Assembly: GCA_030152405.1 (NCBI GenBank)
Contig: JASLJL010000361.1
Location: forward strand, 1-11,060
Origin: Gordonia sp. (in: high G+C Gram-positive bacteria)
GTDB lineage: Bacteria; Actinomycetota; Actinomycetes; Mycobacteriales; Mycobacteriaceae
Direction: 5' to 3'
DNA length: 11,060 nucleotides
Positions 1 to 6,938 of the stretch are shown here, in pieces; position 1 is the first letter of the stretch; each line of letters starts with the position of its first letter. Both the position numbers and the translations under genes were made by a program. The notes beneath the pieces are model-generated. The model searched no databases, was not told the origin of the DNA, and saw nothing but the letters and a program-made list of their open reading frames with translations.

Positions 1-1957
1 GTCCATCGCGATCTTCAGCGGTCTCACCGTGGTACCCGCCGTCATCGTGGCCGTGGTGCCGATGGCCGCCGCTCTCGGGTTCCTGACGCCCGTCCCGATC
101 GCGTTGCTCGCCGCCCGGACCCGCCTGCGTGCGGTCACGGCCGCGATCGTCACCACGGTCGCCGTCACCTTCGCTGTCGCCGGCCTCGGCACCGCGTTCG
201 GCGTCGCCGTCACCGCGCTGATCGGCGGAATCGTCGGCGAAGTGCGGCGGCGAGGCGGGGGACTGGCGATCCTGACCGCGCTGTCGGTGTTCGTCGCTCC
301 GGCGATCGCGGGCATCACCGTCCTGCTGATGTGGATCCTCAAGCCACTGCGGACACTCGGTCTCGAAGTGTTCGACAACGTCCTCACCGGTCTGGCCAAG
401 ACGCTGCGGGCGGTCAAGCTCACCGGAGCCGGCGAGGCCGTCGAGAACTTCTCGGGCAACGTCGTCGACAACTGGTGGATCTGGCTGTGGATCCCGGGAA
501 CCATCGGCACGTTCATCACCGTGCTCCTCGCCGGCTGGTGCCTCGGCAAGGTGCTCGATCGCCTCGCGGACGTGAAGCTCGACGACACCCTCGAAGCGGC
601 GCACGTCGTCGACGACGTCGAGCCGAACCCGCTGCCGCTGCGCGCGGTCGGCGTCGGGTACCGCTACCCGGGCACTGCTCGCGACGTGCTGACCGGCATC
701 GACCTCGAGCTGCACGCCGGTGAGTTCGTGGCGATCGTCGGAGCCAACGGCTCGGGCAAGTCGACGCTCGCCAAACTGCTCGCCGGGGTGGACCCGACGG
801 TGGGAGTGATCGATCGCCCCGGAGCTCCCGGGCTCGGGCGTCGCGGGGGCACGGCCCTCGTCCTGCAGCGGCCCGAGGCGCAGATGCTGGGATCGCGGGT
901 GGCCGACGACCTCGTGTGGGGACTGCCCGACGGCGCCGCCGTCGACATCGAGGGACTGCTCGCCGAGGTCGGCCTCGCCGGGCTCGGCGATCGGGACACG
1001 TCCGATCTGTCGGGCGGCCAGCAGCAGCGTCTCGCCGTCGCCGCGGCACTCGCGCGCGGGCCGCGCCTGGTGGTCGCCGACGAGGTCACGTCGATGGTCG
1101 ACCCCCAGGGCCGCGACGAGCTGATCGGCATCCTCGCCGACCTTCCGCGGCGACACGGCATCACCGTCGTGCTGATCACGCACCGCGACTCGGAGGCTCG
1201 CGCCGCCGACCGCATCGTGCATCTCGCCGACGGACGCGTCATCGACCATCACCCCGAGTGGATGCGTCCCGAGAAGTCGGTGCCCGCCCTGAACTCGTCG
1301 CACGGCGACGGCGAACCGCTGCTCGTCGTCGACGGCGTGGCGCACACGTATCTGCAGGGATCCCCCTGGGAGGTGACCGCCCTGCACGATGTGAACCTTC
1401 GCGTCGACCGCGGCGACGGAGTCCTCATCGTCGGCGGCAACGGATCGGGCAAGTCGACGCTGGCGTGGATCCTCGCCGGCCTGACCAAGCCGACGGCCGG
1501 CTCGGTGCTGATCGACGGAGAGCCGATCGCCGAGAACGTCGGCAGCGTCGGACTCGGATTCCAGCACGCTCGACTGCAGTTGCAGAAGGTGACCGTCGGC
1601 GACGAGATCATGGCGGTCGGCGGCGAGAGCGTCGGGACCACGGAGGTGGGGCGCGTCCTCGACCTCGTGGCCCTGCCTCGCGAGTTCGCGGCGAAACGCG
1701 TCGACTCGCTGTCCGGAGGTCAGATGCGACGCGTGGTTCTCGCGTCGTTGATCGCGTCCGATCCCGAGGTCCTGGTGCTCGACGAGCCGCTTGCCGGTCT
1801 CGACCCGCAGGCGCGCGAAGAAGTGCTCGGGGTGCTCGCCCGACTGCGTGACGACGGCGCGACGATCGTGATCATCTCCCACGACCTCGAATCACTCGAT
1901 CGCGTGTGCAACCGCCGCGTGGAGTTGGCCGCGGGCGTCCTGGAAGGCGGTGCCTGA
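1..1957 (+). CDS. ECF transporter fusion: membrane (S-like) domain plus two ABC ATPase domains; 5' partial
   Basis: The reading frame is open from the first bases, and the GTG at 29 lies inside a hydrophobic segment with no ribosome binding site, so the true start is upstream of the window. The first ~190 visible residues form several hydrophobic helices resembling an ECF substrate-binding (S) component. Two ATPase domains follow. NBD1 has Walker A GANGSGKST (740-766), an EcfA-like Q-loop (LQRPEAQ), signature LSGGQ (1007-1021), Walker B ending ADE (to 1084) and switch His at 1181-1183. NBD2 has Walker A GGNGSGKST (1433-1459), LSGGQ (1709-1723), LDEP (from 1778) and switch His at 1880-1882. 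Both sites look ATP-competent. In the ECF family such ATPases energise uptake of vitamins or metal ions through EcfT, which is the next gene. From memory, Mtb Rv2326c has the same fused design and is about 700 aa, so only a few dozen residues should be missing. The substrate cannot be told from the sequence. Confidence 0.9.
   Translation, partial: SIAIFSGLTVVPAVIVAVVPMAAALGFLTPVPIALLAARTRLRAVTAAIVTTVAVTFAVAGLGTAFGVAVTALIGGIVGEVRRRGGGLAILTALSVFVAPAIAGITVLLMWILKPLRTLGLEVFDNVLTGLAKTLRAVKLTGAGEAVENFSGNVVDNWWIWLWIPGTIGTFITVLLAGWCLGKVLDRLADVKLDDTLEAAHVVDDVEPNPLPLRAVGVGYRYPGTARDVLTGIDLELHAGEFVAIVGANGSGKSTLAKLLAGVDPTVGVIDRPGAPGLGRRGGTALVLQRPEAQMLGSRVADDLVWGLPDGAAVDIEGLLAEVGLAGLGDRDTSDLSGGQQQRLAVAAALARGPRLVVADEVTSMVDPQGRDELIGILADLPRRHGITVVLITHRDSEARAADRIVHLADGRVIDHHPEWMRPEKSVPALNSSHGDGEPLLVVDGVAHTYLQGSPWEVTALHDVNLRVDRGDGVLIVGGNGSGKSTLAWILAGLTKPTAGSVLIDGEPIAENVGSVGLGFQHARLQLQKVTVGDEIMAVGGESVGTTEVGRVLDLVALPREFAAKRVDSLSGGQMRRVVLASLIASDPEVLVLDEPLAGLDPQAREEVLGVLARLRDDGATIVIISHDLESLDRVCNRRVELAAGVLEGGA
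1942..1947 (+). promoter_or_regulatory. Shine-Dalgarno GGAAGG for the EcfT gene
   Basis: GGAAGG lies inside the end of the upstream ATPase gene. It is 11 nt from the ATG at 1959 but only 2 nt from the in-frame GTG at 1950, so it favours the ATG as the EcfT start. Confidence 0.5.
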
Positions 1958-1958
1958 C

Positions 1959-2708
1959 ATGCAGATCCCGATGCTTCGGCAGATCCCCGGCGACTCCGTC
2001 GTCCACCGTCTCTGGGCCGGCACCAAACTGATCATCGTCCTGGTACTCGGGCTGATGACCTGGATCCTCCCGTCGTGGCCGGCCCTCGGGTACGTCGCGG
2101 TCTGCATGATCGTGTTCGCGTTGGCCGCAGGCATCCCGGTGGGGGCGCTCCCGCGTCCCCCGTGGTGGTTCTGGGCGGTGATGGCAGTCGGCGTCGCATG
2201 GTCGTGGATCGCCCGCGGCTCCGACGGCGGTCTCACCGCGTTGCGCGCGGTGCTCCTCGGGCTGGTCGTCCTCGCGATGTCGGTGCTCGTGGTGTGGACG
2301 ACGCCGGTCGCCGAACTCGCTCCCGCGATCGCCGTGCTGATGCGCCCGCTGAAGGTGCTGCGTCTGCCGGTCGACGAGTGGGCCGTCACGATCGCGTTGT
2401 CGTTGCGCGGGCTGCCGTTGCTCATCGAGGAGATGCGACTGCTGTGGGCGGCGCACCGGCTCCGTCCCAAGTCGAACGCGTCGTCGGGGCACCCGTCGGC
2501 GGAACCGTCGATCCTCGACATGATCGTCGCCGCGATGTCGTCGGCGATGCGTCGAAGCGCGGAGATGTCGGAGGCGATCACGGCTCGAGGCGGAACGGGA
2601 CGACTCACGGCGTACCCGTCGCGGCCCGGCAGGCTCGACGCGATCGTCCTGACCGTGTTCATCGCGGTCTCGGCGGGCGCCGCGAGCGCGGCGATCGTCC
2701 TGCTCTGA
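1959..2708 (+). CDS. ECF transporter transmembrane T component (EcfT/CbiQ family)
   Basis: A 249-aa integral membrane protein with hydrophobic segments near residues 20-58, 68-85, 95-115 and 226-248. It is predicted to be the scaffold that transmits ATP-driven motion from the ATPases to the S component. EcfT proteins carry two cytoplasmic coupling helices with Ala-Arg-Gly-type motifs. The second is intact (TARG, residues 208-211), while the first is degenerate (HRLRP, 166-170, where a Gly is usual). The ATG start lies 1 nt after the stop of the fused ATPase gene, so the two are surely one operon and probably translationally coupled. A GTG at 1950 would overlap by 8 nt but sits too close to the ribosome binding site. 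The pair matches the Rv2326c-Rv2325c arrangement as I remember it. Family assignment is firm; substrate is unknown. Confidence 0.85.
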   Translation: MQIPMLRQIPGDSVVHRLWAGTKLIIVLVLGLMTWILPSWPALGYVAVCMIVFALAAGIPVGALPRPPWWFWAVMAVGVAWSWIARGSDGGLTALRAVLLGLVVLAMSVLVVWTTPVAELAPAIAVLMRPLKVLRLPVDEWAVTIALSLRGLPLLIEEMRLLWAAHRLRPKSNASSGHPSAEPSILDMIVAAMSSAMRRSAEMSEAITARGGTGRLTAYPSRPGRLDAIVLTVFIAVSAGAASAAIVLL

Positions 2709-2724
2709 ACGATGGCGACGATTT

Positions 2725-2766
2725 CTGCTCTGACGCCGGGGAACGTCTCCAATGTTCGCGGAGCAG
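2725..2766 (+). terminator. Weak hairpin after the ECF operon (possible terminator)
   Basis: CTGCTC (2725-2730) pairs with GAGCAG (2761-2766), and inside it GAAC (2741-2744) can pair with GTTC (2754-2757). The structure is interrupted and has no T-run, so termination is only a guess from its position between two transcription units. Confidence 0.2.
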
Positions 2767-2810
2767 GCAGGAGAGCAAGAACGGTCAAGCGCTGACGCGC
2801 CGTCGCGGTC

Positions 2811-2816
2811 GATACT
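2811..2816 (+). promoter_or_regulatory. -10 hexamer GATACT of a putative leaderless promoter (AraC/DinB gene)
   Basis: GATACT matches TATAAT at four of six positions and ends 6 nt before the ATG at 2823, the spacing expected if transcription starts at or next to the start codon. No good -35 is seen at 17-18 nt and no Shine-Dalgarno precedes the ATG. Confidence 0.4.
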
Positions 2817-2822
2817 GAGGGC

Positions 2823-3764
2823 ATGGCAGACCAGCTGCGGGCCCTTCTCGACGCCGTGCTCGACGAGAGCAACGACGGACTCGACGACATGGCGGCCGAC
2901 GTGTTCTCGTCGTCGTTCCACTTCGCCCGCACAGTCCGTGCAGGTGCGGGCGAGTCGCCGGTGGCGCTGCGCAAGCGAGTGACCCTCGAGCGCGCCGCAT
3001 GGGAACTGCAGCGCGGCGCGAGGGTGACCGACACCGCGTTCGCGGCCGGTTACGAGACCGTCGAAGGATTCAGCCGGGCCTTCTCCCGCGCCTACGGGCA
3101 CCCGCCGACGGCCATGCCCCCGATCGGACAGGCGGGCCACTGGCTGGCCGCGCCGAACGGCATCCATTTCCATTCGCCGACCGTCCTGTACGTCGACGCG
3201 AACGAGGGCGGCGTCGCCGAGGAGTCGGCGGGCGACGTGGTGTCCTTGCAGGTCAGGCACGACGTCGCCGACATCCGGGCGCTCCTCGACGCGGCTGCGG
3301 CGCTGTCGGACGCGGAACGCGCGGCGGTCCGACTGCCGGGAAGCGCCCCTCGGCACTGGGACGGCCCGGACGAATCGCTCGACCAGGTGCTGTGGCACCT
3401 GGTCGTGAGCAAGGAGCCGTGGCTGGCGACGGTGGAGGGCTCGGCGATGCCGGACATGACACCGGTGACCGCTCCCGACGATCTCCGCGGGCGGCACGAC
3501 GAGGTCTCCGGACGGTGGCTCGCGATGCTCCGCGACATCACTCGGCGGGACGCGTGGTCGGACTGGATCGTCGACGCTCTGTGCGAGCCGCCGGAGTCGT
3601 TCCGGTTGTCGCAGATCGTCGCGCACGAACTCACCTTCTCGACGCACCGCAGAATGCTCGCCCGGTGGATGCTCCGGGACGCCGGAATCGACACCGGCAC
3701 AGCAGAACTCGACCCCGACCCCATCATCTGGCAACGACGCACCACTGGAGGAACTCCCCGATGA
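2823..3764 (+). CDS. AraC-type HTH regulator fused to a DinB-like domain
   Basis: A 313-aa protein. Residues ~20-97 form an AraC-type double helix-turn-helix: LERAAWELQRG leads into VTDTAFAAGYETVEGFSRAFSR, then the family's YGHPP. Residues ~140-285 resemble a DinB/YfiT four-helix bundle, with a His in LWHLVV (H192) and Hs in VAHELTFSTH (H268, H275). The last two are seven residues apart rather than the usual four, so the DinB metal triad may be altered. Unlike classical AraC proteins the DNA-binding part is N-terminal, and the C-terminal domain may act as the sensor. Its stop overlaps the next start (ATGA), so it probably controls or works with the reductase it is coupled to. The inducer is unknown. 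Confidence 0.75.
   Translation: MADQLRALLDAVLDESNDGLDDMAADVFSSSFHFARTVRAGAGESPVALRKRVTLERAAWELQRGARVTDTAFAAGYETVEGFSRAFSRAYGHPPTAMPPIGQAGHWLAAPNGIHFHSPTVLYVDANEGGVAEESAGDVVSLQVRHDVADIRALLDAAAALSDAERAAVRLPGSAPRHWDGPDESLDQVLWHLVVSKEPWLATVEGSAMPDMTPVTAPDDLRGRHDEVSGRWLAMLRDITRRDAWSDWIVDALCEPPESFRLSQIVAHELTFSTHRRMLARWMLRDAGIDTGTAELDPDPIIWQRRTTGGTPR
3747..3752 (+). promoter_or_regulatory. Shine-Dalgarno GGAGGA for the RibD_C-type reductase
   Basis: A near-perfect GGAGGA lies 8 nt before the ATG at 3761, inside the 3' end of the regulator gene. It fixes the reductase start and implies strong translation from the shared mRNA. Confidence 0.75.
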
Positions 3765-4306
3765 CCGCTTACACGTTCTACACGGCGTCCACCCTCGACG
3801 GCTTCCTCGCCGACGAGAACGACTCCCTCGACTGGCTGCTCACTCAACCCATCGACGACGACGGTCCGCACAGCATCAACGACCTGATGGCCGGCACGGG
3901 CGCGATCGCCATGGGTTTCACGACGTACCAGTGGCTGCTCGATCACCTCGCCGAGAGCGGGGAGGAATGGCCCTACGCGGAGTACCCGACGTTCCTGTTC
4001 ACACACCGGGACGTCGAGCCGATCCACCCGTCGATCGTCGTCGTCCAGGGTGCTCCGACCGCGCACCGGGAGACGCTCGAGAGCGCGGCGGGGGAGAAGG
4101 GCGTGTGGGTGGTCGGCGGTGGTGACCTCGCGGCGCAGTTCGCCGAGTGCGGCATGCTTGACGAGATGCTGGTGTCGTTCGCACCCGCCACCGTCGGCGC
4201 CGGACGGCCGCTCTTCCCCCGAGCCTGGGACTTCGAACTCGTCGAGACCGCGCAGAACAAGGCGTTCCTCATCGGGCGCTACCGGGTGCTGGGACCGCGC
4301 GCGTAG
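3761..4306 (+). CDS. Dihydrofolate reductase-family (RibD_C domain) protein
   Basis: A 181-aa protein of the RibD C-terminal/DHFR fold, probably an NAD(P)H-dependent reductase of unknown substrate. Family marks are the N-terminal strand with STLDGFLA (residues 10-17), AMGFTTYQW in place of the usual GRxTYE, the nucleotide-binding loop VWVVGGGDLAAQF (115-127), and the closing ATVGAGRPLFP (143-153). It overlaps the AraC/DinB-like gene by ATGA and has its own strong ribosome binding site. The pairing suggests a dedicated regulator-enzyme module. It is not expected to be the housekeeping folate enzyme, because these proteins form a separate branch. A strong hairpin follows the stop codon. Confidence 0.8.
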   Translation: MTAYTFYTASTLDGFLADENDSLDWLLTQPIDDDGPHSINDLMAGTGAIAMGFTTYQWLLDHLAESGEEWPYAEYPTFLFTHRDVEPIHPSIVVVQGAPTAHRETLESAAGEKGVWVVGGGDLAAQFAECGMLDEMLVSFAPATVGAGRPLFPRAWDFELVETAQNKAFLIGRYRVLGPRA

Positions 4307-4321
4307 CTCCCTTCAGAACGA

Positions 4322-4359
4322 CGAACGGCGGCCGTCCCCGAGGGGACGACCGCCGTTCG
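4322..4359. terminator. Strong bidirectional terminator between reductase gene and sodA
   Basis: A long hairpin: CGAACGGCGG (4322-4331), a C-A mismatch (4332/4349), then CGTCCC (4333-4338), tetraloop CGAG, and the matching arms to 4359. It sits between two converging stop codons (4306 and 4370), so it can serve both strands. It has no long T-run on either side, as is common for actinobacterial terminators. Confidence 0.8.
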
Positions 4360-4369
4360 AGGCGAGAGG

Positions 4370-4999
4370 TCAGGCGGGGACGATGAGTCCTGAACCCTGG
4401 GTCTTGGCGCGAGCGAGACGCTCGTTGGCGTCGTCCCAGTTCACGACGTTCCACCAGGCCTTGACGTAGTCGGGCTTGACGTTCTGGTAGTCGAGGTAGA
4501 AGGCGTGCTCCCACATGTCGAGCATGACGACCGGGATGAGGCCCACCGAGGTGTTGCCGCTCTGGTCGGTGAGCTGCTCGATGACGAGGCGCTGACCGAT
4601 GGTGTCGTAGCCGAGGATGGCCCAGCCGGAGCCCTGCAGGGTGGTGGCCGCAGCGGTGAAGTGAGCCTTGAACTGCTCGAAGCCGCCGAAGTCGACGCCG
4701 ATCTGCTCGGCGAGATCGCCGGTGGCCTCGCCGCCGCCGTTGGGCGACAGGTTCTTCCAGAAGATCGAGTGGTTGGTGTGGCCGCCGAGGTGGAAGCTCA
4801 GGTTGGCCGACAGTCCGTAGACCTTGTCGGCGACGGTGCCGTCTTCGCGAGCCGCGGCGAGCTTCTCCAGGGCGGTGTTGGCGCCCTTCACGTAGGTGGC
4901 GTGGTGCTTGCTGTGATGCAGCTCCATGATCTTGCCGGAGATGTGGGGCTCGAGTGCGCCGTAGTCGTAATCGAGTTCGGGCAGGGTGTATTCAGCCAC
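4370..4999 (-). CDS. sodA: Superoxide dismutase, Mn/Fe family (probably Mn-preferring)
   Basis: A 209-aa enzyme converting superoxide to oxygen and hydrogen peroxide. The GTG start is chosen because AGAGGAA lies just upstream and the protein then begins [18 protein letters not shown], the usual N-terminus. Metal ligands by family alignment are H28 (in MELHHSKHH), H77 (in [10 protein letters not shown]), D161 and H165 (in DMWEH); the gateway Tyr is Y36. The position that holds His145 in the iron enzyme of M. tuberculosis appears here as Gln (Q146, in LTDQSGN), as in manganese-using mycobacterial enzymes, so manganese is inferred. No signal peptide is visible; some actinobacterial SodA proteins are nonetheless found outside the cell. 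The gene is divergent from msrA. Confidence 0.97.
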   Translation of the reverse strand: MAEYTLPELDYDYGALEPHISGKIMELHHSKHHATYVKGANTALEKLAAAREDGTVADKVYGLSANLSFHLGGHTNHSIFWKNLSPNGGGEATGDLAEQIGVDFGGFEQFKAHFTAAATTLQGSGWAILGYDTIGQRLVIEQLTDQSGNTSVGLIPVVMLDMWEHAFYLDYQNVKPDYVKAWWNVVNWDDANERLARAKTQGSGLIVPA

Positions 5000-5003
5000 G
5001 ATG

Positions 5004-5010
5004 TTCCTCT
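5004..5010 (-). promoter_or_regulatory. Shine-Dalgarno AGAGGAA for sodA
   Basis: On the minus strand AGAGGAA ends 4 nt before the GTG (AGAGG core spaced 6 nt). This decides the GTG start at 4999 over longer upstream readings of the same frame. Confidence 0.7.
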
Positions 5011-5129
5011 CAAAGATTCGCGAAAGATCCGTACTGGGTCCAGTCAACAACATTTCCGCAGACCGGTGGTTATTGCAACAGATCTGGTCACCGTCATGTT
5101 CCATTCGCCGCCTCCCGCCGGAATCGTCG
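5011..5129. promoter_or_regulatory. Divergent sodA/msrA control region
   Basis: The 142-bp space between the divergent starts must hold the sodA promoter and the upstream part of the msrA promoter. It contains a locally AT-richer patch with the self-complementary hexamer TTGCAA (5073-5078) and, on the minus strand, TTGACT (5042-5047), both -35-like. No convincing -10 sits at the right distance for sodA, so exact promoters are not assigned. I see no clear operator palindrome. Confidence 0.4.
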
Positions 5130-5135
5130 TAGCCT
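5130..5135 (+). promoter_or_regulatory. -10 hexamer TAGCCT of a putative leaderless msrA promoter
   Basis: TAGCCT fits the actinobacterial TANNNT pattern and ends 6 nt before the msrA ATG. There is no Shine-Dalgarno, so the mRNA is probably leaderless. Confidence 0.45.
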
Positions 5136-5141
5136 GGTCGC

Positions 5142-5855
5142 ATGAGCCTCTTCGATCGCCTTCTCGCAGCCGCCGACGTCAAGACCGCGATGGTGCCTCG
5201 TGAGCGTGCACTCCCCGGTCGATCGACTCCGATGCCGCTGCGCGACGAGAACATCGTCCTGCACCGTCCGATGCGCGGCGCGGCGTCCGCCGACGGGGGA
5301 TTCGCGCCGTCGGGGATCGGTGACTGGGGCCCGGACCTCGCGGCGATCGTGCTGGCAGGCGGCTGCTTCTGGGGCGTCGAGGAGATCTTCTGGCAGCAGC
5401 CGGGAGTGCACACGACGGCGGTCGGCTACGCGGGCGGCTACACGCCGAATCCGACGTACGAAGAGGTGTGCACCGCGCAGACCGGTCACGCCGAGGCGGT
5501 GCTCGTGGTCTTCGATCCGGCGCAGACCACCGCGAAGACGTTGATCGAGCTGTTCTTCACCTCGCACGACCCGACGCAGGAGATGCGCCAGGGCAACGAC
5601 ATCGGCACGCAGTACCGGTCGGCGGTCTTCACCTTCGACGACGCCGACCTCGATCTGGCCGTGGCGTCGGTCGAGAAGTTCGGCCCGACGCTGACCCAGG
5701 CCGGATACGGACCCATCACGACGGAGATCTCCTCGATGGCCGATGCGGGTGACGGCGTCTTCTACTACGCGGAGGACCTGCACCAGCAGTACCTGCACAA
5801 GAACCCGAACGGATACCGCTGCCACGTGTCGACTGGACTGACCTTCCCCGCCTGA
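5142..5855 (+). CDS. msrA: Peptide methionine sulfoxide reductase MsrA
   Basis: A 237-aa cytoplasmic enzyme that reduces the S-epimer of methionine sulfoxide in proteins and free methionine, regenerated by thioredoxin. The catalytic cysteine is C75 in GGCFWG (73-78). The family signatures [37 protein letters not shown] and [18 protein letters not shown] are all present. C227 near the C-terminus is the likely resolving cysteine; the second one known in E. coli MsrA is absent here. An N-terminal extension of ~65 residues containing LPGRSTPMP resembles the longer E. coli-type enzymes. It is divergent from sodA, which fits oxidative-stress defence, and its TGA overlaps the next ATG by one base (TGATG). 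Confidence 0.96.
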   Translation: MSLFDRLLAAADVKTAMVPRERALPGRSTPMPLRDENIVLHRPMRGAASADGGFAPSGIGDWGPDLAAIVLAGGCFWGVEEIFWQQPGVHTTAVGYAGGYTPNPTYEEVCTAQTGHAEAVLVVFDPAQTTAKTLIELFFTSHDPTQEMRQGNDIGTQYRSAVFTFDDADLDLAVASVEKFGPTLTQAGYGPITTEISSMADAGDGVFYYAEDLHQQYLHKNPNGYRCHVSTGLTFPA

Positions 5856-6934
5856 TGCCGCCGTCCCGCTCGAACCCGGACACGATCACCCTCGAGCAGT
5901 GGAATCGCACGCTGCTCGAACGTCAGCATCTGCTCGAACGCGTCGACGACGACGTCGTCGAGGTGATCGATCGGATCGTCGGCCTGCAGTCCCAGGACCC
6001 GCAGGCCGCGTTTTACGGACTCGCCTGCCGAGTGGCCGATTTCGATCCGGCCGACGTCGACGGACTGCTGACCGACCGCGAACTGGTGCGCATGACGCTG
6101 CAGCGCGGCACGGTGTTCCTCGCCGACGGGCTCGACGCCAGGTGGATACGCGAACTCGTGCAGCCGATGCTCGCCTCGGCCGTCGAGACCAACCACGGGC
6201 GCAAGCTCGTCGACGTGACCGGCGACGACGTCCTCGACCACGCACGAACCGTTCTGGCGGACGGCCCGGTGACCGCGTCGGCTCTGCGCGCGTCACTCGC
6301 CGAGCGATGGCCCGATGAACCCGCGGCCGACATGGCGGCGGTGGCGCGGCTGCGCCTCCCCGTGGTGCAGACTCCGCCGCGCGGACTGTGGAAGCGGTCC
6401 GGCGCGCCGACGTATGCGCTGCTCGACGACTGGATCGGGCCGGGGGAGCCCGCGGTGATCGGCGACGAGGCGCGCCGCGATCTGATCCGGCTGTATCTGC
6501 GCGGCTTCGGTCCGGCGTCGGTCGCCGCCGTTCAGACGTGGTCTGGTCTGACCGGGCTCGGTCCGATCATGTCGGCGATGGAGGCGGATTGGGAACTCGT
6601 CGTCTACTCGGGTCCGGACGGGCAGACGCTCTACGACCTGGACGGGCTCGCGATCGCATCGGGCGCCGAACCGGCGCCGGTCCGGTGCGTCGCGCCCTAC
6701 GACAATCTGATCGTCGCGAACGCCGACCGGATCAGGGTGGCCGATTCCGACCTCTACAAGGCGCTGTGGACGCCCAACGGGCAGTTCCCGGGGTTCGTCC
6801 TCGTCGACGGGCGACTCGCCGCCACCTGGAAGCCCGGCAAGGACGGGATCGCGCTCACTCAGCTCCGGGATCTCACCCCGGCCGAGCGGGCCGACGTGGA
6901 ACGCGAGATCGCCCTGGTGAGCGAGCTCGTCTGA
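5855..6934 (+). CDS. Winged-helix protein of the AlkZ/YcaQ DNA glycosylase superfamily (HTH_42)
   Basis: A 359-aa protein. Residues 43-58 (GLQSQDPQAAFYGLAC) match the superfamily segment that carries the catalytic QxQ/QxD motif, here Q45-S46-Q47, like the QxQ of Streptomyces AlkZ. LVRMTLQRGTVFLA (78-91) and the C-terminal barrel APYDNLIVANADR (280-292) and FVLVDGRLAATW (314-325) are also family marks. Characterised members excise alkylated or crosslinked bases from DNA; whether this one does is inference, since actinobacteria carry many uncharacterised paralogues. The ATG overlaps the msrA stop by one base, so it should be translated by reinitiation after msrA and share its expression. No glycosylase of the classical HhH type is seen. 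Confidence 0.75.
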   Translation: MPPSRSNPDTITLEQWNRTLLERQHLLERVDDDVVEVIDRIVGLQSQDPQAAFYGLACRVADFDPADVDGLLTDRELVRMTLQRGTVFLADGLDARWIRELVQPMLASAVETNHGRKLVDVTGDDVLDHARTVLADGPVTASALRASLAERWPDEPAADMAAVARLRLPVVQTPPRGLWKRSGAPTYALLDDWIGPGEPAVIGDEARRDLIRLYLRGFGPASVAAVQTWSGLTGLGPIMSAMEADWELVVYSGPDGQTLYDLDGLAIASGAEPAPVRCVAPYDNLIVANADRIRVADSDLYKALWTPNGQFPGFVLVDGRLAATWKPGKDGIALTQLRDLTPAERADVEREIALVSELV

Positions 6935-6938
6935 CGCG

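Noticed and set aside
1872..3734. Long open frame on the minus strand (620 codons) opposite EcfT and the AraC/DinB-like gene
   Set aside because: Its protein is very rich in Arg, His, Asp and Pro with no recognisable motif, and it opposes two well-supported genes; it is the usual antisense shadow of GC-rich coding DNA.
5062..5090. Imperfect dyad GGTGGTTATTGCAA...GGTCACC in the sodA-msrA gap as a Fur/OxyR-like operator
   Set aside because: Only the outer four bases and a few others pair; no match to a known operator, so it was not listed.
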